IMG/VR virus record: IMGVR_UViG_3300008516_000043
Location: 1 to 48,145 of that record
DNA from: a virus
Direction: 5' to 3' (one strand)
DNA: 48,145 bases
Shown here piece after piece: positions 32,378 through 40,155 of the stretch (the stretch's first letter is position 1; each line of letters starts with the position of its first letter). A program made the position numbers and the translations under genes. The notes under the pieces were generated by a model. It worked only from the letters and a program-made list of their open reading frames with translations. It had not been told where the DNA came from and searched no databases.

Positions 32378-34492
32378 CTATGTTACTATTTCCTCTTTAC
32401 CTAATAAACTACTCATTTGCTTTTCAATTCTCCTTTCAATTAACATATTAACTCTATCTCTGCAAAATTGAATGTTACTCAAAGTAACAATCATATCTTT
32501 CACAGTATACTTCATTTCTAATTTAAACATTATCTTTCTCTCTAAATCATTTAAATTAGTCATATTTTCTACAAGTTTCCCGTTTACTCTGTTACAACGA
32601 TAATTAATAAGAGTCTCAAATGATATTTTTTCAGTCAATATATATATAGCCAAACGATTTAATATCTCATCTGAATGCTTACCTAATCCAATTATTTTAG
32701 TTTTGTCTTCTTCTCTTTCTTTTGTTACAAAAATATTAAATGAATCCATAGTAAGATTTTCTGAGGCAATCGTTGCATAATTAAGAGCGTGTGCAAAGTG
32801 GTCATTTCTTACTTTTTTATATTCATAATGAGATTCTCCATCAGCACCTTCAATTTTTTGTCTTATTAATGCAAGAATATGAAAATAAACAGGAACCAAC
32901 TTATCAGAAATAGGAAATATATATTTTCTCTTTTTCACATCTTTTATATTTTGACACATTAAATCAAGTGTTAAACTTCTATCTGCCAACACCATTCCCT
33001 TATTAGGTTGCCAATCTATCATTTCTTTACGTTTCTTATTATAATAACAAAGAAACACTTTTGTTTTCCAATCTTGTTGAAATTCTCGTGCTTTAAAAGT
33101 ATCAGGCATTGCATCAACAACACATCTTACTACCTTAAATTGTGTCATTAATGTATATAACTCTCTCCAACAATTCATACCAATAATATGGTCTACATAA
33201 ATTAATCGTAACTTATTATGCATTGGCTTTAATATTAAAACATATAAATCTTCTCCTCCTTGGTCTACTCCCATGCATGTATTTAACTCTCCGCTATAAA
33301 TCAAAGTATATCTTCCATCCTCGCAACCTTCTAAATCTGCTCTTACTAATCTATCCTCCTCACCAGCATATGGTTGTCCCAATTCAAAGTTAAAAAAGTC
33401 TCTCTCAAATTTATAATCATTTTTCGCATTCATTATATCATTTGCGGATACTCTTGGAGCTATTAACTTAGTAACATGATAACCTCTATACTTTGAACTA
33501 GGATTTTCTGCTTTCCACCATCCTTTATCTCTTTTAATTTCCTTTTTACATTTTACACACCCAAAGTAATATTCGTTTGTTTCTTCATTTAACTGAATTA
33601 CTTCAGGAAAAGAACAACATAACATAAACACATGTTCACAATGTTCACATTTATACCACCAATGATGTTGGTCTGACTCTAAAAATGCTTTATGAATAGG
33701 ATTGTCTGCATATGTTGGTGTAGAAAATACAACTTTCCATTTATAATCTGAATTTCCAATTCTACTTCTAAACATTGTAACAACATCTCCTTTACATTCA
33801 TCTAACTCATCGTGAATCAATAAATCTGCTGGAGTAGACATTGCTTGTTTTCTGGACCAAGTTCCTTGTAAAAATAAGAAAGAACGACCAAATTGTTTTT
33901 CCATTACTGAATCATACTTACTTTTTTCTTTACTTGAATCTCCATTTCCTCCATAAAATATATCGCTGTTTTCCGTACATAAAGCATCTACCCTTTCTTT
34001 AGATATACGAGAAGCTTCAGTGCGAGTTGGAAGTGTATATATAACTTTTCGTCCATTATGTGTTTCAAGAAATGCAAGAGAAAATATTACACCAAAATGT
34101 GTAATGCCAACTTGAGCTGCTTTCATTATTCTTTTATTGGGATGTTTGTCTTGATAGATTTGAATCATATGTGGATATTCATCTAATGAGTAACCCTCTT
34201 CGTCTTGTTGAAACTCATTTTCTTTTATCCATTTCAACAAATTAAAATCAATCCATGGAGTATCTTTGTATACAACACCACCATGATGTTCACAGTAAAT
34301 ATCAGGCTCTACTCTAAATTTGCCACATCTCTCTCCATCTTCGTCTCTCCACATACACTGTTTCTCATCTGTTATGTATTGCTGTGTTCCGCCTTCTCTT
34401 GAACCACCCCAATAATTCTTTTTCTTTACAATAACTCTCTTTTTCTTTTTAACTTTTTTTACTTTCTTTATTTTCTTTATTTTTTTTACCAC
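32378..34492 (-). CDS. terminase large subunit, GpA family
   Basis: The 704-residue packaging motor has an ATPase with a GpA-style Walker A (KAAQVGIT, about 124-131), TLPTRTEASRIS following, and Walker B LLIHDELDECK near 226. Cysteine pairs CEHC and CVKC near 290-330 are typical of the family. The nuclease domain has acidic residues in MGVDQGGED (about 407), VVDAMPD (about 459) and NDHFAHALNYA (about 564). Before the ATPase lies a Cys/His zinc finger (C46, C56, C67, H69) and a lysine-rich leader (KKIKKIKKVKKVKKKK). The start is GTG with AAGGGG upstream. No small subunit was identified with confidence. Confidence 0.93.
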   Translation of the reverse strand: MVKKIKKIKKVKKVKKKKRVIVKKKNYWGGSREGGTQQYITDEKQCMWRDEDGERCGKFRVEPDIYCEHHGGVVYKDTPWIDFNLLKWIKENEFQQDEEGYSLDEYPHMIQIYQDKHPNKRIMKAAQVGITHFGVIFSLAFLETHNGRKVIYTLPTRTEASRISKERVDALCTENSDIFYGGNGDSSKEKSKYDSVMEKQFGRSFLFLQGTWSRKQAMSTPADLLIHDELDECKGDVVTMFRSRIGNSDYKWKVVFSTPTYADNPIHKAFLESDQHHWWYKCEHCEHVFMLCCSFPEVIQLNEETNEYYFGCVKCKKEIKRDKGWWKAENPSSKYRGYHVTKLIAPRVSANDIMNAKNDYKFERDFFNFELGQPYAGEEDRLVRADLEGCEDGRYTLIYSGELNTCMGVDQGGEDLYVLILKPMHNKLRLIYVDHIIGMNCWRELYTLMTQFKVVRCVVDAMPDTFKAREFQQDWKTKVFLCYYNKKRKEMIDWQPNKGMVLADRSLTLDLMCQNIKDVKKRKYIFPISDKLVPVYFHILALIRQKIEGADGESHYEYKKVRNDHFAHALNYATIASENLTMDSFNIFVTKEREEDKTKIIGLGKHSDEILNRLAIYILTEKISFETLINYRCNRVNGKLVENMTNLNDLERKIMFKLEMKYTVKDMIVTLSNIQFCRDRVNMLIERRIEKQMSSLLGKEEIVT

Positions 34493-34513
34493 TTAATCAC
34501 CCCTTATCTAAGC

Positions 34514-34756
34514 TCATGTTTTTTCTTTAATCATATCCGAAAATAAAACAAACTGAACTTCTTTTTTTATTAAATCTTTCATATCAATTTCAATCAATTC
34601 TCCGCTCTTTTTATTGTCCAAAAATTTCTTCAAAAAATATACAGAATTACCTTCTGCAACTATAATTCTATGTCTACTTGTTAAATACCCAAACTTCTTT
34701 CCACAACATTTACATTTATCATTAGTCTTTACAGCATAAAATTTAGATTCATCCAT
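34514..34756 (-). CDS. hypothetical zinc-finger protein, first gene of the late operon
   Basis: The 80-residue protein is read from ATG at 34756, which has GGAGATAAAC upstream; the ATG four codons earlier lacks a site. It has a CKCCGKK cluster near residue 15 and a mixed beta/helical remainder (RIIVAEGNSVYFLKKFL). Only two or three cysteines are present, so zinc binding may require a partner. It lies just behind the late promoter and before the terminase, where small-terminase or packaging accessory genes often lie; that role is a guess. Confidence 0.55.
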   Translation of the reverse strand: MDESKFYAVKTNDKCKCCGKKFGYLTSRHRIIVAEGNSVYFLKKFLDNKKSGELIEIDMKDLIKKEVQFVLFSDMIKEKT

Positions 34757-34778
34757 GTTTATCTCCATCTATCCATAT

Positions 34779-34807
34779 ATTATAGACAAAAAAATAGGAG
34801 AGTTCAA
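34779..34807 (-). promoter_or_regulatory. probable late promoter before the terminase operon
   Basis: On the minus strand TTGAAC (34807-34802) is followed after exactly 17 bases by a perfect TATAAT (34784-34779). The -35 lies in the descending arm and loop of a terminator for the upstream gene, and the spacer contains its T-run. Transcription would start near 34772 and read the zinc-finger gene, terminase, portal and onward. Confidence 0.68.
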
Positions 34808-34821
34808 TTACAAAACTCCCC
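34786..34821 (-). terminator. Rho-independent terminator after the 125-residue protein gene
   Basis: On the minus strand GGGGAGTT pairs with AACTCTCC (34821-34814 with 34804-34797, one G-T pair) around a 9-base loop, followed by TATTTTTTTG. It closes the transcript from the early side and overlaps the promoter for the late side. Confidence 0.8.
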
Positions 34822-34859
34822 AGTCCTTCTTTTATCTTTTTATTATATTTATTTTTTCT

Positions 34860-35237
34860 TTAGAAGAGTTCTCTTATTTTCATATTAACTTTTTGCATAT
34901 ACTCTTCAAATATTTTTGGAGTACGAGGCAAACCAGAAATAAATGTACAAAAACGAGCAAACCTAAATTCAAATGCTTCTGACATAGTTTTTAACACTGG
35001 CACGTTTCTTATAAGTAATTTAGCTCCACCTATTTTATCTTTCGATACTTTTTTTGCTTTGTTTTTAAATACTTCATAACACAAATATAACTCTGAAAGA
35101 TTTACTAATAACTCAAGAAATTCTTCCTCCAAATGATACATTTTTTCCTCATCAAAAATTTCCATTTCATATTTATTTTCATAAAACTTATTAAAAACTT
35201 TCTTTATTTTTTCTATACACTTTTGTTTATTGTCCAT
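34860..35237 (-). CDS. hypothetical helical protein upstream of the late operon
   Basis: The 125-residue protein is almost wholly helical, with acidic (EIFDEEKMYHLEEEFLELL) and basic (KNKAKKVSKDKIGGAKLL) stretches and an aromatic C-terminal half (EAFEFRFARFCTFISGLP). AAAGGGC precedes the ATG. It is the last gene before a terminator. Neighbourhood to the terminase invites thought of a small terminase, but I see no helix-turn-helix pattern and leave it unnamed. Confidence 0.58.
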   Translation of the reverse strand: MDNKQKCIEKIKKVFNKFYENKYEMEIFDEEKMYHLEEEFLELLVNLSELYLCYEVFKNKAKKVSKDKIGGAKLLIRNVPVLKTMSEAFEFRFARFCTFISGLPRTPKIFEEYMQKVNMKIRELF

Positions 35238-35240
35238 TCT

Positions 35241-35549
35241 TCAAGCCCTTTCTTTTTTGTTCTTTAATTTTCTTAACAAGCATATATGACAAGTAACTCT
35301 TTTTGCTTCAATAGCAACAAGAACATTTCTCTTACACTCCATGCATTCTATAACTCTCCTTGTTTGATACTTTCTATCGTAATTAATTTTGTCTATATAT
35401 ACATCTTTTTTTATCTTCTTAATCTTTCTAACTTTCTTTATTTTTTTTACTTTCTTTATTTTTACTTTATCCCTCTTTACTTTTTTCACTTTCTTTATTT
35501 TTATCTTAACCTTTTTTATTTTCTTTACTTTTTTTACTTTCTTTTTCAT
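35241..35549 (-). CDS. lysine-repeat protein with C-terminal zinc ribbon
   Basis: Residues 1-48 of 102 are a simple run of KK-V/I units (KKVKKIKKVKIKIKKVKK), which will be very basic and probably disordered or nucleic-acid binding. The end is a zinc ribbon with CMEC near 70 and CHIC near 88. The ribosome site is strong (AAAAAGGAG). The DNA of the leader is a near-simple sequence of AAAGTAAAGAAAATA units and may have grown by slippage. DNA or RNA binding is a fair inference; no family is recognised. Confidence 0.6.
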   Translation of the reverse strand: MKKKVKKVKKIKKVKIKIKKVKKVKRDKVKIKKVKKIKKVRKIKKIKKDVYIDKINYDRKYQTRRVIECMECKRNVLVAIEAKRVTCHICLLRKLKNKKERA

Positions 35550-35609
35550 TATAATATATCTCCTTTTTAAAAAAATCCATCTATTTATAATAATAGCTAT
35601 AAAAGTACT

Positions 35610-35954
35610 TTAACTACTAAAATACTTAGTCTTTTTTCCTAAATACTCCTTTTGTTTTTCATCTAACATTCCAACAAGAAAAATATATTTTGAACTAACT
35701 TTATACATAAATTTATCACCTCTTCTTACTTTTTCTTTTTCTGTCATTTTACGCTTTACTATAACTCCCCACTTCATAAGTCTTCTCAATTGCACTTTTA
35801 TATCAACTAAATCCCTATTAGGTAAAACATACTTTTTCTCTATCATCTTTTCCAATATCATGTGACTCGACATTTCTTTTTCTAATATAGACACAATTTC
35901 TAATTCTCTTGGTGCTAAAATAACTAAATTACAATATGGACATCTATTACTCAT
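35610..35954 (-). CDS. winged-helix-like protein with N-terminal zinc knuckle
   Basis: I start at ATG 35954 (MSNRCPYCNLVILAPRELEI), which has AAAGGAAA upstream; the longer frame would run into the tRNA gene. The 114-residue protein has CPYC at residue 5, then a helix-turn-helix pattern (RELEIVSILEKEMSSHMILEKMIEKK, VQLRRLMKWGVIVKRKMTE) and a basic wing. It is probably a small DNA-binding regulator. It lies directly downstream of the tRNA in the same direction. Confidence 0.6.
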   Translation of the reverse strand: MSNRCPYCNLVILAPRELEIVSILEKEMSSHMILEKMIEKKYVLPNRDLVDIKVQLRRLMKWGVIVKRKMTEKEKVRRGDKFMYKVSSKYIFLVGMLDEKQKEYLGKKTKYFSS

Positions 35955-35967
35955 GTACTTTCCTTTC

Positions 35968-36051
35968 TGCTCGTGATGGGAGTCGAACCCACATACTCCG
36001 TCGAGCAAAGGATTTTAAATCCTTCACGTATTCCAATTCCGTCACACGAGC
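35968..36051 (-). tRNA. tRNA-Leu (anticodon UAA)
   Basis: On the minus strand the acceptor arms GCTCGTG and CACGAGC pair fully and are followed by discriminator A. The D region ACGGAATTGGAATACGT is typical of tRNA-Leu, the anticodon arm AAGGA-TTTAAAA-TCCTT gives anticodon TAA, a long variable arm follows as in class II tRNAs, and the T arm is GTGGG-TTCGACT-CCCAT. CCA is not encoded. It would read UUA, a very common codon in this A+T-rich genome. Confidence 0.93.
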
Positions 36052-36056
36052 TTTGT

Positions 36057-36593
36057 TTATAAAGAACCACACATTGTTTCCATTGCAAGATAAAATGCTT
36101 GTTTTCTTTTATCTACTGGAATTCTGTCCATAAAAAACATGATTAAATTTGCAAGACATATAACTAACAAAGTCTTACTATATCTTTTTTTTCTCTTTAT
36201 ACCTTTGTAAATTAAAGAACGATAAAAAATCATTTGTTGTGCTTTACTAACATTATATAAAACATAGTCCCAACCTGAATAACTTATATCATCTGTACCA
36301 CGATGTGTTTTTTTAATTGCCCTTATATCAGTATTTGAAAAAAAAGTTTCCAAATCTAAATCTAACATTTCTGCAACTCCTATAAAATGTAAACAAGCAG
36401 CTGCTAATGGTTCATATTCTATTCTTCCAATTTCAATACCATAACCCATTATTTGGTGTATTTGATAAACACCAATTGCAAATCTCTTATCAAATGAGTG
36501 TTTAATTGGAAATAATCTACAATATTCTCGCATCCAACAAATAATATCTATAAATGATTCTGTTTCAATCCCTCTTATTCTCGCGTTAGTCAT
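36057..36593 (-). CDS. hypothetical helical protein
   Basis: The 178-residue protein is helical throughout, with conserved-looking blocks DSFDKRFAIGVYQIHQIMGYG-like near 35-50 and EYEPLAAACLHFIGVAEMLDL near 58-80. The C-terminal half has one moderately hydrophobic helix (TLLVICLANLIMFFMDRI), perhaps buried and not membrane spanning. The ATG has a clear AGGAGAAG site. It lies next to the tRNA gene and overlaps the DUF488-like gene by four bases. I do not recognise the family. Confidence 0.55.
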   Translation of the reverse strand: MTNARIRGIETESFIDIICWMREYCRLFPIKHSFDKRFAIGVYQIHQIMGYGIEIGRIEYEPLAAACLHFIGVAEMLDLDLETFFSNTDIRAIKKTHRGTDDISYSGWDYVLYNVSKAQQMIFYRSLIYKGIKRKKRYSKTLLVICLANLIMFFMDRIPVDKRKQAFYLAMETMCGSL

Positions 36594-36976
36594 TTCACTT
36601 CTCCTATTCTAATGCCATATAATTCTGCGTTCTTTTTTATCCTTTCAATTATTAATTTTCTGTGACAAAATCTACCTCTACACCAACAACACAAAGTAAC
36701 TTTTTTATTTTTTTCAGTTAACATAAAATTCTTTATTTCTTTAATAAACCAAAGTGGGTCAAAATCTCTTAAAAATCTTTGTTTATATATTTCTTCTCCT
36801 AATTTTCCTTTATATCTCAACTTATAATTCCAATCATTCAATAATTTAGATGAGGGCATTGCAGACTTAATAGTAGGTAAATTAAATTCTTTTGGTTGTG
36901 TTCTTGCAATACTTACACATATTCCATTCTCTGCATCAATACCACCCCAAAAATTATTTGTGTTTATTATTATCAT
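36590..36976 (-). CDS. DUF488-like protein
   Basis: The C-terminal part of 128 residues carries KVTLCCWCRGRFCHRKLI (about 93-109), the mark of DUF488 domains, whose usual pattern is a buried strand, a Cys pocket and FCHR-like end. The N-terminal half (TNNFWGGIDAENGICVSIARTQP) and YKQRFLRDFDPLWFI near 68 also fit. DUF488 proteins lack an established function; some lie in DNA-modification or stress gene clusters. AAGGG precedes the ATG, and the start overlaps the Cys-rich gene by 23 bases. Confidence 0.68.
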   Translation of the reverse strand: MIIINTNNFWGGIDAENGICVSIARTQPKEFNLPTIKSAMPSSKLLNDWNYKLRYKGKLGEEIYKQRFLRDFDPLWFIKEIKNFMLTEKNKKVTLCCWCRGRFCHRKLIIERIKKNAELYGIRIGEVK

Positions 36977-37214
36977 CTTTCTTACCCTTTTTAATAAATG
37001 ATTTACAACTCATTTTTACTTCTTTACAATCACAAAATTTATCTCTACGTTCAAAATGTGGAACTTCAGGAGCCAAACATATTTTTGCTTTATTACATTC
37101 TTTCCTTTTTTCATCATCACATATTACTATTGAGCCTTCATTCAATATAGTCATAAATGGATAATGAGTCCATCCTATAATTACTGCACTTTCTTTCGTT
37201 GTTTTTCTACTCAT
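36954..37214 (-). CDS. hypothetical cysteine-rich protein
   Basis: The 86-residue protein has seven cysteines, including an N-terminal strand region (AVIIGWTHYPFMTILNEGSIVIC) and FCDCKEVKMSCKSF near 60-75, so it may bind metal. The strong GAGGAGG site and the 4-base overlap (ATGA) with the SLOG-like gene show co-translation. The lysine/aspartate tail runs into the start of the DUF488 gene. Unrecognised. Confidence 0.52.
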   Translation of the reverse strand: MSRKTTKESAVIIGWTHYPFMTILNEGSIVICDDEKRKECNKAKICLAPEVPHFERRDKFCDCKEVKMSCKSFIKKGKKDDNNKHK

Positions 37215-37807
37215 CTTGTTTCCTCCTCAATACCTAAAATATTAAGAACTTCATCGTGTGCTTCTTCAAATGTACCAAAATCTTTTACATTTAAAATTGG
37301 AACTTTAAATTTCTTTGCAATTTCGGTAGCGTATCTTGTGCCACCTGTATTTTCGTGATAACAAATAACTATATCAGATTGAATAAAACTAGCTATTGAT
37401 TTCCCACCCTTTGCCACTCTTCTATGACCAAGAACTTGAAAAACGTTTCTAAATAACAATTTTTGTATTCCTTCTCTCATTCCATTAAAATCCAATTCAA
37501 AAGATTTACAAACTTCTTTTATTATCTTAACATGTTCAGGCCAATGCTCCATGTGAAAAATGAAAGAATGACCATTTACTAATGCTCCTTTATCTTCCCT
37601 ATACGGCTTAGTTCCATATTTGTTCCATGGAAGATAAATATGAGCTTTCCCGTTTGCCCCTTCTTCACAAGCTCTATCAGCACCAGCTGCATGACCAGAA
37701 CGAAGTACGTATTCCAATTTTACTAATTCTTCCGAAAGATTTTTCAATAAAAAACATTTATCCTCTGGTGTCTTTCTTGAACCAACACCAGTAAAAAATT
37801 TATCCAC
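37211..37807 (-). CDS. SLOG-superfamily Rossmann-like nucleotide-binding protein
   Basis: The protein of about 198 residues starts at GTG 37807, behind AAAGGAGG; the ATG seven codons earlier would place the site inside the gene. It opens FFTGVGSRKTPED, continues VLRSGHAAGADRACEEGA and IYLPWNKYG, and ends with DIVICYHENTGGTRYATEIAKK. This order is that of the YspA-like/SLOG families, where GSR and SG-x-A-x-GAD line a nucleotide pocket. SLOG proteins are thought to sense or process nucleotides and NAD-like ligands. In phages they are widespread with unknown role. Its presence near NADAR and DUF488 proteins is noted. Confidence 0.75.
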   Translation of the reverse strand: MDKFFTGVGSRKTPEDKCFLLKNLSEELVKLEYVLRSGHAAGADRACEEGANGKAHIYLPWNKYGTKPYREDKGALVNGHSFIFHMEHWPEHVKIIKEVCKSFELDFNGMREGIQKLLFRNVFQVLGHRRVAKGGKSIASFIQSDIVICYHENTGGTRYATEIAKKFKVPILNVKDFGTFEEAHDEVLNILGIEEETR

Positions 37808-38294
37808 TTTTCCTCCTTTCCTTTTCATCCATATATTTTGCTATTTTATTAAATATTCTATCCAATAATGTAGTAACTCCTGGAATCAAACTTGAAGCTC
37901 CACCACTCCTGCATAGACGAACTGCCTTTTCACCAGTTGTTATAACATGCAAATCTCCATCATTGCCTTTAGTAATTTGTAATTCTCCTGAATAGTCCTC
38001 GTGGTCGTCATCAGGATACATTACGGAAGTTCTTTCAGTAGATTCTTCTGGTTTCCACCTCTCTTTTTCATCATTAATAATCCTCTTAAACAATAAAGTT
38101 AATGGTCTTGTAAGATATTCATCACTCAATCTTTCATCGCTCAAACATACATTCATTCTTCTTTTACATTTTCTACACATAAAAAATTCAAACTTACTAA
38201 CATCAAATGGAATGTCTCCACTTTTACCAATAATAACATGGAAGTCTTTTTCTTCTAAATTTGTAATTGTTTCGTTGCAAATATCACACTTCAT
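37800..38294 (-). CDS. hypothetical protein with N-terminal zinc finger
   Basis: The 164-residue protein has CDIC at residue 3 and CRKC near 40, forming a four-cysteine zinc ribbon, then a helical and acidic middle (EESTERTSVMYPDDDHEDY) and a helical end. AAGGAG precedes the ATG. It overlaps the SLOG-like gene start by eight bases. No family was recognised. Confidence 0.58.
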   Translation of the reverse strand: MKCDICNETITNLEEKDFHVIIGKSGDIPFDVSKFEFFMCRKCKRRMNVCLSDERLSDEYLTRPLTLLFKRIINDEKERWKPEESTERTSVMYPDDDHEDYSGELQITKGNDGDLHVITTGEKAVRLCRSGGASSLIPGVTTLLDRIFNKIAKYMDEKERRKSG

Positions 38295-38304
38295 TTTTTC
38301 TCCT

Positions 38305-39060
38305 TTACTTTATGCTATAAATTATAATTCTCCATGAATTAGGTTTTGAATCTCCACTATAATCGTAACAATAACAATAAATTATATCATGCACACTATC
38401 TCCATTTACATCTGCAATTTTCATATAACGGTAAGTCATATGGTCCAAACCTAAATCAACTACAACTTCACTCTTAATCACCATATTAGCAGCATCATAT
38501 ATCTTTAAAGTTCTTTCAAGCGTAGTTGAATTGTAATTATATATGACAAATTCCGGTTTTGAATCTCCATCTACATCTACAGGACTTGATATAACTGGTT
38601 CTTCCAACAATAAAATAAAACTTCCATTTTCATCTAGTGGAAATAACATTAACATTTCTGTAAAGTTATCTAACCCACTATAAAAAGTACAAACTTTATC
38701 ATACTTAATTCCAAAATCAGTATAATTATCAGAATTAATATCCACTCCTGCAATAATCTCAAACTCGTATACATTATTAAATCTTACATCATAAAAAACT
38801 TTTAAATCACTTGCTCCATTAGTAGAAGTTGCAGTTCCTGTTCCAGATGTAGTCCCAGTATTAGTTCCAGTATTGGAATTCGTATTTGTGCCTGTATTTG
38901 TTTCAGTGCCCGTTCCAGTACCAGAACTAGTACTAGTTGAAGTATTTGTTTTTCCTTTTGAACTTCTGCTACTTTTTTTACATCCTACAAAGTTAGTAAT
39001 AAATACTAACAAAATAAGAAGTAAAAAAGCAGTTGCAAGTGTTCTCCATTTTGATTCCAT
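38305..39060 (-). CDS. lipoprotein with Thr/Gly/Asn linker and FG-GAP-like repeats
   Basis: The 251-residue protein has a lipoprotein signal (hydrophobic LATAFLLLILLVFITNFVGC, with Cys about 27), followed by about 50 residues of Thr, Gly, Asn and Ser repeats (TNTSTSTSSGTGTGTETNTG) and a beta-rich domain. The latter contains DVDGDSKPEFVIYNYN and DVNGDSVHDIIYCYC and a related DINSDNYTDFGI, the calcium-binding DxDGDxxxD loops of FG-GAP/VCBS beta-propeller repeats. A GGAGG site precedes the ATG. Such surface lipoproteins are bacterial in style and unusual in a phage; it may be host-derived and act at the infected cell surface, for example in exclusion of other phages. That role is inference. Confidence 0.72.
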   Translation of the reverse strand: MESKWRTLATAFLLLILLVFITNFVGCKKSSRSSKGKTNTSTSTSSGTGTGTETNTGTNTNSNTGTNTGTTSGTGTATSTNGASDLKVFYDVRFNNVYEFEIIAGVDINSDNYTDFGIKYDKVCTFYSGLDNFTEMLMLFPLDENGSFILLLEEPVISSPVDVDGDSKPEFVIYNYNSTTLERTLKIYDAANMVIKSEVVVDLGLDHMTYRYMKIADVNGDSVHDIIYCYCYDYSGDSKPNSWRIIIYSIK

Positions 39061-39068
39061 ATTACCTC

Positions 39069-39308
39069 CTATTCAAAGTCCTCAGAGTTATAGAAAGTAG
39101 GAGCTTTCCACTCTTTTTCTGGTAATTCCTTTTCGTCCATTAAACCTGCATCTTCAAGTACTTCAAACAATCCTTGTACCAAATTAGAATAATCCTTAAT
39201 GATTTTAAAGAGATTTTCTATTAAGTTCCTGTACCTTTTATGAAGCTTATCGTCCTTAAGAGCTTCTTTAATTAATTTTTTAATACGTTTCTTTGACAAT
39301 TCTTCCAT
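39069..39308 (-). CDS. hypothetical small helical protein
   Basis: I start at ATG 39308 (MEELSKKRIKKLIKEAL), which has AAGGAGG eight bases before it; the longer frame upstream is probably leader. The 79 residues are helical and charged, with an acidic C-terminal third ending YNSEDFE. It is the first gene after a 220-base gap. No family was recognised. Confidence 0.55.
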   Translation of the reverse strand: MEELSKKRIKKLIKEALKDDKLHKRYRNLIENLFKIIKDYSNLVQGLFEVLEDAGLMDEKELPEKEWKAPTFYNSEDFE

Positions 39309-39528
39309 TTTATGCCTCCTTAAAAGAAAAAAATAAATAGAATATAATCCACATATATATTCTATACAAATCCATTCCTTAAGTTTTATTAGAAGTGACA
39401 ATATATTAATCCTAACGCATTATACGTTCACATGTATCCAATACCATTACATCATACCAATAGGTCTGACAAAGCTCCCCTATCTTGCCCTATGGGTCCT
39501 CATATGATGATTTTGAGGCAAAATACCA
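39309..39528 (-). promoter_or_regulatory. 220-base gap with an inverted repeat before the small helical gene
   Basis: No gene is visible. Perfect 10-base arms ATAGAATATA (39337-39346) and TATATTCTAT (39356-39365) flank a 9-base loop just upstream of the ribosome site, suiting an operator or leader stem. A perfect TATAAT occurs on the minus strand further up (about 39422), but without a good -35. Several short CCTAT/CCCTATG repeats occur near 39475-39500. No convincing terminator was found. Confidence 0.42.
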
Positions 39529-39774
39529 TCAAAGAATCAACTTCAAGAGAATAGGACGTGTTCTTATTGGAAATAACTTAATAAATTGTGCATAAGTAAG
39601 TTTAATCTTTTTAACCCTTAAAGCAATGAGAATATTATCAATACGAATAAAAGCATCACACTTTGAACATATAGGGCACCTATCTCGTATAAGTGCCCTA
39701 CACCTTTGTTCAGAAATAAGACTTCCACAAAAACGACATATAAGCCTTGTTTCTTCAGGTCTTTTATATTTCAC
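39529..39774 (-). CDS. zinc-ribbon protein
   Basis: The 81-residue protein has CRFC near 13 and CPICSKC near 34-39, a compact zinc ribbon, followed by a basic helical part (RVKKIKLTYAQFIKLFPIRTRPI). It begins with GTG in a GTGA overlap with the holin-like gene, so translation is probably coupled. A nucleic-acid-binding role is likely but not specific. Confidence 0.58.
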   Translation of the reverse strand: MKYKRPEETRLICRFCGSLISEQRCRALIRDRCPICSKCDAFIRIDNILIALRVKKIKLTYAQFIKLFPIRTRPILLKLIL

Positions 39775-40145
39775 TTTCTTTTACCTCTCACTTCACTAAT
39801 AACCTTACTTACTAAAACAGGAAAATATTCTTTTCCGCCAACTTTAGCAAATTCTTTAATTAAATCAATCCCCTTATCACTTCCAACTTTTTCAGCAATT
39901 ACCCACGCCTTTTCTTGTAAATCTTTAATTTCTTCCTTAGTAAGTTTTCCATCTGCACTTGCCTTTTTTAAATCACGCACAACATTTATATAAACATCCT
40001 CAACAGATTGTTCTATAATTCTAACAACGCCTTTCCAGTTTTCTTCATTAAGTTTTAATTTCCTTTTAATTAATGCCCAAACAATAGGAGTAACAGTTAC
40101 TACAATAGCTACTACTAACTTTGTTACTATATCTACCCATTCCAT
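39771..40145 (-). CDS. holin-like membrane protein (LLH-type pattern)
   Basis: The 124-residue protein has one N-terminal membrane segment (VTKLVVAIVVTVTPIVWALI, about 7-26), then a soluble helical region with NWKGVVRIIEQSVEDVY and LTKEEIKDLQEKAWVIAEKVG. This is the layout of superfamily 6 (LL-H) holins: one N-terminal anchor and a long cytoplasmic helix pair. AAGGAG precedes the ATG. A coiled-coil protein and a small lipoprotein are encoded just before it, which would suit a lysis cluster. No endolysin is seen next to it, so the call is cautious. Confidence 0.55.
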   Translation of the reverse strand: MEWVDIVTKLVVAIVVTVTPIVWALIKRKLKLNEENWKGVVRIIEQSVEDVYINVVRDLKKASADGKLTKEEIKDLQEKAWVIAEKVGSDKGIDLIKEFAKVGGKEYFPVLVSKVISEVRGKRK

Positions 40146-40155
40146 GTGTGTCTCC

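Noticed and set aside
34860-35237. Small terminase subunit
   Set aside because: Position would fit, but no helix-turn-helix pattern or family motif is visible, and a terminator separates it from the terminase operon.
35400-35550. T-rich tracts as intergenic terminators or simple repeats (also 34430-34495)
   Set aside because: They code for the lysine-rich starts of proteins that have good ribosome sites just upstream.
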